Assembly: GCA_012064415.1 (NCBI GenBank)
Contig: SSNU01000165.1
Location: 1-21,856, forward strand
DNA length: 21,856 nt
From: Gyrodactylus bullatarudis
Taxonomy: Eukaryota; Platyhelminthes; Monogenea; Gyrodactylidea; Gyrodactylidae
Reading direction: 5' to 3'
Below the pieces are notes generated by a model, which was given only the letters and a program-made list of their open reading frames with translations, was not told the origin of the DNA and did no database searches. Of this stretch, positions 15,701-21,440 are shown piece after piece; position 1 is the first letter of the stretch, and each line of letters begins with the position of its first letter. The translations under genes and the position numbers were made by a program.

Positions 15701-18112
15701 TAAATTTTTTTTCTGCGTACCGTGAAAGAGAGCCTCTTGATCTAGATTCCAAAAATTCTTGATGAAAAAAATAAGAATTTTGTAAAATCCATAAATTCCC
15801 ATCTTCATATTAACTAGCTTTAGGTTCTCAAGAGATTTTTAAGAATCTCTGAGTTACTAGATTTCTTTATTTGCTAGGGATTCTAGAAACCAAGTATCAA
15901 AATTCCCTAGAAATTTAGAGAATTTTCAAGACTTTCGTTTCTAGATTCTCTAGGTAACTTGGGAGTTTAAAATTTTTTAATTTTCGCTAAACTTATTAGA
16001 TTTCTAAAGTATTAATTTGATGTGGAATTTTGTATCTATCTAAAATTTTGGATCTAGGATTTAGGATTCAAGATTAATAAAAACTATCTTGATTGAGTCA
16101 TGAAAGAACCTGTAAAAGGTACTTAATGTATGGATTTTGATAATTTTTCAAATTTTCTTTAGATCACTCTTGTCCGAAACACTACAGATGAAAATGAGGC
16201 TAGAGTTCTCTACGAATATCTTGCTGATGCATCAGTTGTTTTTCCGAGAATCTTTCCAGTTATGTGAGTCCTTTTAAAAATAAAACCCAGAAAAAATATC
16301 ATCAACAGATTCAAACAACTCATTAGATCATGATATTCTTGATAAGCGTAAATCATTTGAAAAACTTTAAAAAGATTTTTTGACAATAGTCGATACTGAA
16401 TAAAAATATTGAGTAGTGTCCGAATTCCAATTGTTTCAAGATCGTCATATTTTTTGTAAAAATCCTTATTGTTTCTTCAAAAATATCAGTTATTTTCTAT
16501 TTTTTATTAACTGTTATTTTAATTTTCAGTTCAACACATCGAAAATTGGATCACGTTTGATCTTGATTTTCTCAATCAGGTTATATAACTTTCGAGCAAG
16601 GTTTTAGAAACTTGATTAAATTTGGAATATAATTAGTAATTGTTTTGTGGAAAAAAATTTAGGTTCAAAGTAAAATTATAATGTTTCATCTACTTATGGG
16701 TATACCCCAGTTTCCTTAATTAAAACACTTTTTAAAGCGGTCTAAAGTATTTTTTGGGCTTTCGCTAAAATTTAGTTTTTTAATCATTTTGAGCAAACTT
16801 GATTAAATTTAGAATATAATTACTGATCAGTAATTTTTTTTTAATTCAAAAAACTTAGGACCAAAGTAAAAGTTAAATTGTGTTCCACCCTTCTAACCCC
16901 TAGGCCATTAAGTTAAGTTCCACCCTATTATCTATATTTCACTTGTTTATATATTCAAATATATTTTCTCTAATTTCGCAAAAATTGAGTTTTTTAATAC
17001 AGGTGAGAACCGTATTTGTGGAGTGTAAGACTACACCTCCATTCACCGTTGAAAATTTTTGTATTTTCGCAGTTTTTCAACTAATAAATAACTTGTCATT
17101 GTTCTTTAGAGTAGGTCTATTAGGGTCTTGGTATAAATTTTTGTCTAAAAATTTCAAAAATTTGAGATTTTCAGATCAATCGATAGAGAATTAAATTCTG
17201 ATCAGAATGGTATGGTATATTGTAGTTTTGTATCAACCAACTATAATTAAAATGAAGTTGGGAAATCATGATCCAAATTTTTTCATCAACAACCTGAAAA
17301 GCTTTTTTATGAAATTTAGACTTTAATGCAACCGAATGGTTCTCAAATCATAAAGGTTATACCAATCTGTTAAAGAAGATTAAGAATCAAGATTAATATT
17401 AATATGTTTGAAAATTAATTAAATGAATTTGAGAAGAGTGAAGCGAGAAATTTTTGGAGAAATAATTTAAAACTGATGGAAACTCTCTTGTTTTCGAACT
17501 TTGAGACTCAATGTTTGAGTTTAAAATTTTTGTTTATTATCGATTAAGTGAGTTTCAGAAATTGTCAAGAAAATCGTATATAACAATCAAAATTTTGGGA
17601 AGATCGGTATGGTTTCTAGATTGAGAAATAAAGTACATTTATCAATAAATCTAATTAATTCTCTTTCCAGACATTCTCTCCTAGACTCAAAGATCAACTT
17701 TGTTCTAAGTTCATGCCATGATCGTGATATTCTAGCTGCAGTACAGAGTATTATCCAAAATATGATAAATTGTGATGAATCATCGTATCAACAGCTTCAC
17801 TACTTGCAGAGTATTGGCTTTGGTGGTCTATGGAGATTCTCTGGCAACTTCTCCAAAGCAAACCAAAACGGAGACACGGCTCAATTATTTGTAAACTTTC
17901 TCGAGCTCTTGATTGACTCGCATCTACCAGGAGATGACCTTAATAATTCCTATACACCTGTGTTAAGCCTGACACATCGGGAGAACAATTTAATTGAAAG
18001 AAATCAGAAGATTTCCGAGAAAGATCTTATCGAAATGGAGAATTCTAATGTTTTTTGTATAGTCAACAATGCTTCCATTAACTCGAATAAATCTAAAGAA
18101 GAGGATGATTAG
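616..18112 (+). CDS. NF1: Neurofibromin (Ras-GAP), 5'-partial, 23 exons
   Basis: Neurofibromin speeds GTP hydrolysis on Ras and so switches Ras/MAPK signalling off; it acts in the cytoplasm and at membranes. Joining the exons listed separately gives about 1,913 residues ending at TAG 18110-18112. Domains in order, in window residue numbers: Ras-GAP domain about 1-415, with arginine finger R85, FLRFINP at 221-227 and the lysine of the following helix at 255; Sec14-like region about 430-565; PH-like region about 570-700; helical HEAT-like region about 722-1600; divergent tail to 1913. Every junction is GT-AG with compatible phase. The order and wording match insect and human neurofibromin throughout. 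Human NF1 is about 2,800 residues, so roughly the first 1,200 are missing because the window starts inside the gene. The part present is longer than its human counterpart because of insertions in exons 1, 4, 15 and 18-19. The reading frame is intact, so I see no sign of a pseudogene. Confidence 0.95.
822..905 (+). CDS. NF1: NF1 exon 2, Ras-GAP domain
   Basis: Twenty-eight codons starting DELVTVLVTIFNA and ending LFWNIFSKE, after acceptor TTTTCAAG and before donor GTTCGT. This is the conserved WDELARVLVTLF...LLWNMFSKE segment of the neurofibromin GAP-related domain, directly before the arginine-finger loop. Both boundaries are in phase 0. The upstream intron is 73 bp and the downstream intron 69 bp. 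Confidence 0.88.
975..1113 (+). CDS. NF1: NF1 exon 3, arginine finger of the Ras-GAP domain
   Basis: Reads QTLLRGNCFSSKIMTHCFKN then FGQEYLQTVIGPICMEL. It contains the catalytic arginine-finger loop: the Arg of LRGN is encoded at 1011-1013 (window residue 85) and corresponds to human R1276, which reaches into the Ras active site. The start follows acceptor TTTAAAG. The 3' end is uncertain: GTAGAG at 1114 (phase 1) pairs with acceptor CTAG before 1204, while GTTCGT at 1110 (phase 0) could pair with acceptors before 1221 or 1266. The frame stays open to 1190 inside the intron and then hits TAA. Confidence 0.85.
1204..1399 (+). CDS. NF1: NF1 exon 4, Ras-GAP domain
   Basis: Contains SYEVDPTRLKPDEDIDENRN and NLIYATELFFKRLMESRN, matching the EVDPTRLEPSE...NQRNL stretch of human NF1 and its insect equivalent. 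The 3' end at donor GTTTGT (1400) splices to 2087 and rebuilds SRNIFPMRLKCLC, matching the conserved FPPQLRSVCHC segment. The 5' end is uncertain (1204, 1221 or 1266). With 1204 the protein gains about 20 residues before EVDP; with 1266 the spacing is close to that of insect neurofibromin. Confidence 0.82.
1461..1697 (-). repeat. Left arm of large inverted repeat, open on the minus strand
   Basis: This 237-bp arm is the reverse complement of 1802-2038. I aligned them without gaps and count about eight mismatches, four of them clustered at the inner end. Read on the minus strand it is open and encodes SDELYYQSYYSNNSDYYNNH followed by a Tyr/Asn-rich stretch and TDRPIQARRQHSQVANEQRY. The minus-strand frame continues outward to about 1381, past the end of the homology. 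Confidence 0.9.
1802..2038 (+). repeat. Right arm of large inverted repeat, open on the plus strand
   Basis: Inverted copy of 1461-1697, separated from it by a 104-bp spacer. It encodes the same Tyr/Asn-rich protein segment on the plus strand. The frame runs through the spacer (LTPEEEYDMYSKYCVSPNYI just before the arm) and stops at 2068-2070, before NF1 exon 5. I do not recognise the protein. Of the four internal differences between arms, two are silent and two change a residue (SPL/SPI, FS/FP). In the NF1 pre-mRNA the arms could form a duplex of about 237 bp. Confidence 0.9.
2087..2408 (+). CDS. NF1: NF1 exon 5, core of the Ras-GAP domain
   Basis: Carries the signature FLRFINPSVVAP (2196 onwards), whose Arg supports the arginine finger and whose block packs against Ras. 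GLTLIGKMMQNIANQLLFTK and the HMRFFDSFL segment follow. These match human FLRFINPAIVSP and GLKLMSKILQSIANHVLFTK. The lysine at window residue 255 corresponds to the frequently mutated lysine of that helix in human. Acceptor TTTAAAG, donor GTATGT. This is the most conserved part of the window and fixes the identity of the gene. Confidence 0.96.
2467..2578 (+). CDS. NF1: NF1 exon 6, end of Ras-GAP helical core
   Basis: Starts AIATDWNDVDESNNLFDAYG, continuing FFL from exon 5 to give FFLAIA, equivalent to FFLDIASDC in human. The remainder is less conserved and is a poorly matched linker (VPAPGTDSICSITKNK). Acceptor CTTACAG, donor GTGAAT, ending in phase 1; the split codon is completed by exon 7 as Asp. 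Intron 5 before it is only 58 bp. Confidence 0.85.
2695..2869 (+). CDS. NF1: NF1 exon 7, C-terminal Ras-GAP domain
   Basis: Begins DQIEGPMDGEDN, a divergent acidic linker, then YVSDSLVQSLHRLLWNNQEK and IGDYLSSSR, nearly identical to LHRLLWNNQEKIGQYLSS of human NF1 and the insect form. Acceptor GTTCTAG, donor GTAAGA, ending in phase 2 within an Arg codon that exon 8 completes. Confidence 0.94.
2870..3414 (+). other. NF1: NF1 intron 7, contains a dispersed repeat
   Basis: A 545-bp intron. The stretch about 2983-3080 resembles 19920-20010 in the 3' flank, on the same strand: both carry GAGATA, TTTTGCAAATT, TCGATTT and TAGCC at matching spacing. A 61-codon open frame at 2984-3169 overlies this repeat and has no recognisable homology, so I do not call it a gene. 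Confidence 0.6.
3415..3507 (+). CDS. NF1: NF1 exon 8, Ras-GAP to Sec14 linker
   Basis: Reads DRKAVGRRPFDKIATLLAQL then GPPESKNNDL. This matches DHKAVGRRPFDKMATLLAYLGPPEH, one of the best conserved neurofibromin stretches. Acceptor TTTTAG, donor GTTTGT, phases 2 in and 2 out. Intron 8 after it is only 52 bp, the shortest in the gene. Confidence 0.95.
3560..3730 (+). CDS. NF1: NF1 exon 9, start of the Sec14-like domain
   Basis: Ends with NVFYQHGVSKMGNPVFYYIA then RRYK, matching [22 protein letters not shown], the first strand-rich part of the neurofibromin Sec14-like lipid-binding module. The N-terminal half (SYDYSTQSSNRIEDWAVRGY) is divergent; it corresponds to the variable linker before the Sec14 part. 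Acceptor TTTTTTCAG, donor GTAAGA. Confidence 0.95.
3755..4280. mobile_element. Foldback (long inverted-repeat) element in intron 9
   Basis: The segment begins AGCTAGT and ends ACTAGCT. The outer about 115 bp at each end are reverse complements with few mismatches; the left arm includes GAATTTACTTTTATGACA and AATATTTTTCTTC, and both recur inverted at about 4200-4255. The right end has about 7 extra bases near its tip. Weaker complementarity continues inward (about 3880-3945 with about 4040-4135), so most of the 526 bp folds on itself. It has no ORF of note and I found no clear target-site duplication. It is probably a non-autonomous DNA transposon (MITE or foldback type). Without it intron 9 would be about 69 bp. 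Confidence 0.78.
4326..4458 (+). CDS. NF1: NF1 exon 10, Sec14-like domain
   Basis: Reads NQDETRPEYPLILCLISMTF then DKFKGRPFELVVDFTFANSE and NRFT. It corresponds to [28 protein letters not shown]...NRFK in human: the fold is kept, but the first half is markedly more divergent than neighbouring exons. Acceptor ATCCTTAG, donor GTGAGC, ending in phase 0. Confidence 0.92.
4523..4660 (+). CDS. NF1: NF1 exon 11, Sec14-like domain
   Basis: Contains VYIYNCNSWVRQYTKQRDRF, almost identical to the VYIYNCNSWVREYTK core of animal neurofibromin, preceded by the variable TDLLNRVSSVLKHMLHQYL. Forty-six codons, phase 0 at both ends. Acceptor TTTGTTTAG, donor GTAATT directly after YLK. Confidence 0.94.
4661..5098 (+). 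other. NF1: NF1 intron 11, nothing recognised
   Basis: A 438-bp AT-rich intron (GTAATT...TTATCAAG). I see no ORF, transposon end or strong hairpin in it. The acceptor was chosen because AATTCAAGAAAACTC reads NSRKL and matches the conserved basic segment (NRKLLFLE in insects). Confidence 0.6.
5099..5566 (+). CDS. NF1: NF1 exon 12, PH-like domain
   Basis: A 156-codon exon. It opens NSRKLQFLNKLSKLNEYIEP, followed by DQQKIPTSTLALEENLKVYH, VLGFGIILNDVYHASEIEEV, CLVDDNRFTLKIKNEPAALS and the HIKTRWALSQPE...KIRPRDVPGTLLNI block. This is the bipartite Sec14-PH module's PH part and the start of the helical region, very close to insect and human NF1. Acceptor TTATCAAG, donor GTAAGA, phase 0 at both ends. 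Confidence 0.96.
5628..6221 (+). CDS. NF1: NF1 exon 13, HEAT-like helical region
   Basis: A 198-codon exon beginning ALLNLGSSDPDLRSTAYNLL and including GQLLETNGLCIPANNTLFI, MKHLCLEYMTPWLINLAKFC, ILDKLITLTIEEEQMYPSIH and ADTSVALAAANVQLVSEKVL. All are near-identical to animal neurofibromin. The region is a stack of helical repeats used in dimerisation in human neurofibromin. Acceptor TTCAAAG, donor GTAAGA after NKICK, phase 0 at both ends. Confidence 0.97.
6439..6700 (+). CDS. NF1: NF1 exon 14, helical region
   Basis: Reads LLEKSCAASTLLLEKHTIWS then ELAPLLRFMFMLSFNNCLDI, GPLSLRAAMHGFVINTIHSL and CTSTNDSKLS. It corresponds to LEQHLMWDDIAILARYMLMLSFNN...GPLSLRASTHGLVINIIHSLCT of human. The otherwise well-kept WDDIA motif is WSELA here. 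Acceptor ATTTTTAG, donor GTAATT, ending in phase 1. Confidence 0.95.
6760..7407 (+). CDS. NF1: NF1 exon 15, helical region with Asn/Ser-rich insertion
   Basis: The first about 35 codons are conserved: LLLSEFTLPKFYEVFGLQNV then KSAQVYAF, matching [26 protein letters not shown]. The other about 180 codons have no counterpart of that length. They are Asn/Ser/Thr-rich (SNTQNNPTNSSTNSHVNIVN), then carry a Ser/Asp run (LSNSDSSDHDSDINSQ), a basic run (HENKKKKDHMH) and end HSVFLTQ. Human has only a short linker here. The frame is open throughout and phases agree at both ends (1 in, 1 out), so the insertion is probably translated; it looks like a disordered loop. Acceptor TTATCTAG, donor GTAAAT. Confidence 0.88.
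7681..8881. mobile_element. TIR DNA transposon, MULE-like, non-autonomous
   Basis: Terminal inverted repeats at 7681-7818 and 8744-8881 agree over about 138 bp with about five mismatches. Both tips start GGG and share CTCAAAAGTAGCCCC and TTTAGCCCCAAAATTAATCC. The flanks are ATAATAATA (7672-7680) and ATAATAATG (8882-8890), a 9-bp duplication with one mismatch, the length expected for Mutator-like elements; the flank is simple AT sequence, so this is supportive rather than decisive. The interior codes only for a short protein resembling a MULE/FAR1-type DNA-binding domain. There is no catalytic DDE core, so it cannot move on its own. It sits in NF1 intron 15. Confidence 0.8.
7826..8074 (+). pseudogene. 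MULE/FAR1-type DNA-binding domain fragment
   Basis: Open frame just inside the left terminal repeat, reading SYSSEEDAKKFIQDYSIVTQ then KSCRVKKNNEKCYIWICVVE and ICEAFVHFSQRKNGMLYLTL. The pattern 'S-x-E-E-A-x-x-F-I-x-x-Y, then K-S, then C-x-x-W-x-C, then C' resembles the N-terminal zinc-binding domain of Mutator-like transposases and FAR1 proteins. There is no ATG at the 5' end (it opens at TTG) and no transposase core follows, so this looks like a remnant. The family assignment rests on pattern only. Confidence 0.45.
9507..9756 (+). CDS. NF1: NF1 exon 16, helical region
   Basis: Contains QLTLTSLEFLTDTLLEIACL and ELPEYSNWLEQWSQLARK, matching [25 protein letters not shown]...LDQWTELAQR. The first about 50 codons (DEILVSNLANKISNNSYQMR onward) are divergent and continue the exon-15 insertion. 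Acceptor ATTTCAG before 9507 keeps the phase; the earlier TTTGCAG before 9448 would give the wrong phase. Donor GTAAGA follows LARK, ending in phase 2. Confidence 0.92.
9927..10170 (-). CDS. Hypothetical antisense ORF in NF1 intron 16
   Basis: On the minus strand this frame is open from about 10170 down to TAA at 9927-9929. It reads DKRLIFNALQSFILLQNNLI, LEVVNWLSLRNQRSYYFNED and ENRIHKDEDPVLINSKFTIV. Amino-acid use is balanced (Trp, Cys, Asp, Glu), unlike translated AT-rich noise. An AATAAA on the minus strand lies at 9804-9809, about 120 bp past the stop. There is no upstream ATG; it would have to be a last exon. No homology is recognised. It could be chance or an old transposon piece. Confidence 0.25.
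10985..12161 (-). pseudogene. Decayed piggyBac transposase
   Basis: Read on the minus strand in several frames. N-terminal part: LDEIDFFSQLITDLESILVN and LNLDELKAWIRISLFIGVTR, a typical piggyBac N-terminal pattern. Middle: FYLMKAQIYIGKEGK, then NQGMRIVRELTYPFLSKGRT and IFCNNFSLR. The main surviving frame (11308-11613) has LAKYLMENKTSIVGTCKKAR and ISYYNKRKGRVDVLDKLVNT. The C-terminal zinc finger (11090-10987) has NCYRCLKLVCAEHNLTNCKK and ends at TAA. Damage: internal stops and frameshifts, a deletion that removes the first catalytic Asp region, NN where DN is expected at the second Asp, and TGA replacing the Trp of the RRW motif. The third Asp (RVD) survives. I could not place the terminal repeats or TTAA target sites. 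Confidence 0.85.
12992..13385 (+). CDS. NF1: NF1 exon 17, helical region
   Basis: Begins KFAFQHNPALQPRACIVFGC and continues INKNVTDTDIKQLIRIMSKA, then EAILLCLTRLIPLLSSESET and LFWVALGVLQLEEINLYAAG. It matches [22 protein letters not shown]...LFWVAVAVLQLDEVNLYSAG of human NF1. A short insert (NELSIEKDIRQRNSYTGQAE) separates the two blocks. Acceptor TATTTTTCAG, donor GTAAAA after KSQ. Confidence 0.96.
13470..13965 (+). CDS. NF1: NF1 exon 18, end of helical region and tail
   Basis: Contains VGISFKDSFHFALVGHLLKG, FRHPSPKTISRTIRILNMLL, EVTPDSIAYLAALVPVCSEV and RTRCPLNTR, matching FALVGHLLKGYRHPSP...SVAYLAALLTVSEEVRSRC. After about residue 1560 the sequence turns Ser/Thr/Lys-rich (STKQSTSVNLSSFNKEKISK), corresponding to the poorly conserved linker that in human carries a bipartite nuclear-localisation signal. 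I do not see that signal here. Acceptor TTGAACAG, donor GTTAGT. Confidence 0.94.
13966..14627 (+). other. NF1: NF1 intron 18, with two antisense open frames
   Basis: A 662-bp intron. The minus strand has an open frame of 148 codons (14649-14203), which partly covers exon 19, and an overlapping 64-codon frame (14255-14061) starting MIILMLILLNVMSYTQSDDV. The second begins with a hydrophobic stretch and then has balanced composition (ETTCNEKVQKYEQFLSSLSD). Part of the first frame overlies a motif that recurs in introns 21 and 22 (AACTTTGAACT), which argues that it is repeat-derived. Confidence 0.5.
14628..14848 (+). CDS. NF1: NF1 exon 19, divergent tail
   Basis: Reads DTKTMKHTGDNLMTEKIQEL then WSGSNESITEQNLPDDTKNQ, RSLLVGPASSCGVRSAIIFS and RNSE. 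This falls in the low-conservation, Ser-rich part of the neurofibromin tail, so identity rests on position, the open frame and phases that fit both neighbours (1 in, 0 out). Acceptor TTGAACAG, donor GTAAGA. Confidence 0.78.
14913..14993 (+). CDS. NF1: NF1 exon 20, divergent tail
   Basis: Twenty-seven codons reading TETELELSPKNPDMAKLKNY then LEPMASQ. The acceptor is the AGAG at 14909-14912; splicing two bases earlier would run into a stop within the exon. Donor GTTAGT. There is no direct homology; it is supported by splice sites, phase and the position between exons 19 and 21. Confidence 0.6.
15111..15200 (+). CDS. NF1: NF1 exon 21, conserved C-terminal block
   Basis: Thirty codons: TQFEDEDPNYLLNPKVLSEE then PIQALTLTVL. 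It matches LLDEEVLTDPKIQALLLTVLATL of human NF1, the start of the last conserved block. Acceptor TTTTATAG, donor GTAAGA, phase 0 at both ends. Confidence 0.9.
15201..16162 (+). other. NF1: NF1 intron 21, intronic repeat fragments
   Basis: A 962-bp intron without ORFs of note. ATGAAGTTGGGA near 15290 and CGAACTTTGAACT near 15482 recur in the same order in intron 22 (about 17250 and 17494), so the two introns share pieces of a diverged repeat. About 15830-15960 is rich in short self-complementary TCTAGA/CTAGG motifs. Confidence 0.5.
16163..16263 (+). CDS. NF1: NF1 exon 22, conserved C-terminal block
   Basis: Reads ITLVRNTTDENEARVLYEYL then ADASVVFPRIFPV, matching LVKYTTDEFDQRILYEYLAEASVVFPKVFPVV. 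Acceptor TTCTTTAG, donor GTGAGT, ending in phase 2; exon 23 completes the codon as Ile. Confidence 0.95.
16264..17670 (+). other. NF1: NF1 intron 22, with an internal direct repeat
   Basis: A 1,407-bp intron. Two diverged direct copies of about 80 bp lie at about 16612-16690 and 16798-16880, both starting CTTGATTAAATTT and containing ATATAATTA, then a purine-rich stretch and CAAAGTAAAA. No gene is supported. It ends in a strong acceptor, CTCTTTCCAG. Confidence 0.55.
17671..18112 (+). CDS. NF1: NF1 exon 23, terminal exon
   Basis: Opens IHSLLDSKINFVLSSCHDRD, with QLHYLQSIGFGGLWRFSGNF and SKANQNGDTAQLFVNFLELL then IDSHLPGDDL, matching LLDSKINTLLSLC, YLQSFGFNGLWRFAGPFSK and FLDALIDTYLPG of human NF1. 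After LPGDD the protein has about 60 further residues, acidic and Asn/Ser-rich, ending NSNKSKEEDD, then TAG. The human tail beyond this point is longer and basic (ends near RNSIKKIV), so the last part is lineage-specific. Confidence 0.95.
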
Positions 18113-18195
18113 ATATGAAATATTATCAAAAAATTTAATATTCAAATGTGATATATAGAAATTATAATTATTTTCAACATGTCAACGTCAGCAGA

Positions 18196-18225
18196 AATAA
18201 ACCAATCTTAATGAATAAAAATAAA
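18196..18225 (+). promoter_or_regulatory. NF1: Candidate polyadenylation signals of NF1
   Basis: AATAAA occurs at 18196-18201, 18214-18219 and 18220-18225, that is 84 to 108 bases after the stop codon. A TG/T-rich stretch (CTGTGATTTGTAAAGTTTTTTT) starts near 18331. The motif is common by chance in DNA this AT-rich, so the position relative to the stop is the main support. Confidence 0.5.
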
Positions 18226-19045
18226 TTCAGACAATCTATGAAAATTATTGGCTGGAAAAGAATTAAATTAAATAAATGATATCTCTAAAAGTCACTTGGT
18301 AAAACATTGGATGATTATTATAATAATTCTACTGTGATTTGTAAAGTTTTTTTGAAAAATTCTTGAATAATAATTTATTAATTAAAAGACTCGTACAAAA
18401 TGTTCTTCCGAAAAATAGACAAAAAATACAGGATACTTGATAAATCAAAAAAAATGCTGCAATGACTATCATTTAAATGAGAATAAACAAATTTCTGAAA
18501 TTATATTCTTATTTCTGAAACAAGTGATGAAAAATATTTCTCAGGATCACCAAATATCGATAATCTATTATTCAAGTAATTTGTTACATGAATTTTTTTT
18601 ATTTCAGAAAAGTCGTACTCTTTTAAGCATACAATACTTTAATTAATGAGTAATCTCGAGTGGTTACACTTGAAAAAATTGAATGAATTCTGATACCTCA
18701 TAGTTGAGTTGGACGAAATGAGAAAATTTTGAGAAAATTGATACCTAGATATGGTAAAAATAAAGAGAAAAAATTAAAAATAAGAACTGGCCTATCTTAG
18801 GCCAAAATAAAACCCAAATTCTTACAAGCAGCCATAAACAAATTCCATGTTTCGCGGAAACTTAGAATTAAATTTTGAAAACATATTTGTTTGAATATAA
18901 AAGAAATATTTTGACAGTAAATTCAAAATAAAATTTGAACGATAATGTTGTCAAACTTCGTCAAAATTCTTTACTAATATTGGGTTCTGAACTCATGGGA
19001 GAAGGTTAGAGACAACAGACGCATTTTCTATTGATCAACGTTATA

Positions 19046-19098
19046 TTTCGCCAGGTCTCTGAGGACGCTAGCCTGGTTGACATTTAAAAATAAATATC
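19046..19098 (+). repeat. Dispersed repeat copy A (CGCCAGGTCTC motif)
   Basis: Shares ATTTCGCCAGGTCTC, then about 17 variable bases, then CCTGGTT, then an ATTTAA/AATAAA stretch with 21722-21776, same strand. The CCAGG and CCTGG parts can pair as a small hairpin. Confidence 0.55.
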
Positions 19099-21239
19099 AA
19101 AATATAGTCTTCCAATTTTCAACTACTGGAGAAAGATCAAAATTTTTTCATTCGATAGTAGTCGGGTAAAGAAAAACAAATTTTCGATGGAAAATTAATT
19201 ATTTATTTGATTAAAAAATTTTCTTCTTGTGAAATTAAGGTGGAAAACAATAATTGGCAAATTGTAAAAATATATTTTGATGTAATATCACTTTAGTTTT
19301 CGAGGAATGGATTTTGGATCTGAAATTAGAAAAGTTTTATCACTGATCGAGAAAATTAAAAGAAATTACTTCAAAATCATCAAGAAAAGGATCCATGACT
19401 TCATTTTCTTCATTGATAAATTCGATGTTCTAAAGAAATTGGGGAGAGAATTAGTTTAAAAATATTAATATGAAATAAAAACTGGCGTAAATGAGATCTA
19501 AATCAAAGAGTTCATTTGTTAAAAGTTATCAGAAGCCGAATATTCTGAAATAACGATGAATTGAGGATCAGGACTTATTTTAGAAAACCTCAAATAGACA
19601 GAAAAAATTTTATAGCAAGTTTCTTTATTCATAATTTTTTTGGAATTAAAAACTTACAAATTAAATTAAATTTTATCAAGTTTTATGCTTGCTGAATACA
19701 TTGGAATTTTAAAAATAGCTAGCATTTTACAGATACACACTATGTACGGATTATAATTAGGATTTGATTTCCTGCTGTGAATTTCTAATGAGACCCTTAA
19801 TGTTGAGCATGGGATGTTAAATTGAGAAATACAGAATTTTATTGCCCCCAATACGAAATATATAGGAAATATAGATCAAAAATTAATAAAACAACACCAT
19901 GAAAAACGATACTTTATTCATTAGAGATAGATTTTGCAAATTATCGATTTTTAGCCAAGGTGATTTTCTGATCAAGCTTGAAGAGACGGTTCTAATGATA
20001 TACAGTCTTTAGATTGAGACACAAAAGAGGTGAAAATATTGTACAGGTGAAGTACTGGTTTTTTATCCCACTCTGCCCAAATTGTTTTTTACATCTCGGC
20101 TATATACCTAAACCATGATTTTTCTCAACCAATGAGAGTACAGGGAACATTCAACCAATGAAATTCAAGCACATTTAATTTTTGATTTTTAAGTAGGATT
20201 CCTGTTGTATTAACTTTAATGAAAGGATTGCAAATATTTTCGATTTTTCACGTAGTAGTCAAAGATTTCATTTCAAACAAGCTTAATTTTGATCAGAACA
20301 AAGCTTAAAAATCAGCATTTCATGCTCAAGGGAATTGAAAAATTCAAAGTTGCTTAAAAGTATTAAAATCAAATTTTACTGTTGAATGGAAAAAAAATTG
20401 AAACATTAGGTTTATTATGTAAGGAATATGATCAAATGAAAACTCAGACAAACAAATATTTCTTTGCAATGCTTGGAGTCTCAAAATTTTTGAAAAATAA
20501 AATCCAAAATCTACTCCTATTATTATTATTCATGGAAGATGTTATTCTAGTTTTTACTGAGAAATCCCTTACAAATTTTCAAATATTCGCATTTCTTTTA
20601 GAATACCAGTTTGAGATTAATTTTACAGAATCAGAAAATTTGCGAAGCGTATAATAAAGTATTGATATTTAAAATAAATTCGGCCTTGGATTATTTGTCA
20701 CTGTATACCTGGACGCTTTCTTTTGCCAAATAAAAACCATCAAGTTTTCTGTTCATTCTACTTACTTGCATGACTCCTATTCAGAGCTGTAACAAATAAT
20801 TCAAATTCTCCATATGTCTCTCTTTACACAGTATAATTATAATAATAATAAATTCAAGATGAATAATTTACTTTTTCTGGTTGCCCGGGTATGAATCTGT
20901 AAACAAGAACTATGATTGAGGATCAAATACATTTTCATCTCCACGTACCATACTTTCAATATTATTACTGGTATAGGATTATATAATTAGCAGTTGAGTA
21001 TTTTCCCCCCAAAGTGACATAAATAGCTGTCATTCAATAAGTAATTAGTTCATACAATAGGAAAATATTCCAGACCATTGATGGAAGTCAATGGAATCAT
21101 AGTTTTTTGTAGAATAAATCTTATCATAACTATACATCGTATCGTTATTATTATTAGAGGAAATAAAAGTTTTCTCTTCTAGCAATAATTACACGGTGTG
21201 TCACTTATTTTCGATCTGGGGATATCAGAATAAACTAAA

Positions 21240-21440
21240 ATGATCCTGATCCGAAATTTGACGCAGATTCTGTATCTGGTCTCAGAATCTCCTAATTGTA
21301 TTCAGTTTTGGAGATATTCGCAGAAAACGAAAATTTCGAATTTTCCCAAAACTGGAGTTACTAATTGATCAAAATCATTAACTAATTGCCCAACATCTAG
21401 ATATCATTAAATAGAAAATTAAATTCTGCGTCGATTGGTG
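21240..21440 (+). repeat. Diverged dispersed repeat, inverse of 121-340
   Basis: Contains GATCCGAAATTTGACGCAG, TCTGGTCTCAGAATC and, further on, AAATTCTGCGTCGA at 21421-21434, which is a 14-base perfect inverse match of 139-152. Confidence 0.45.

Noticed and set aside
20382..20654. 90-codon ORF in the 3' flank as a separate gene
   Set aside because: It is rich in Lys, Leu and Phe with no recognisable domain or supporting promoter or polyadenylation context; chance length is plausible at this base composition.
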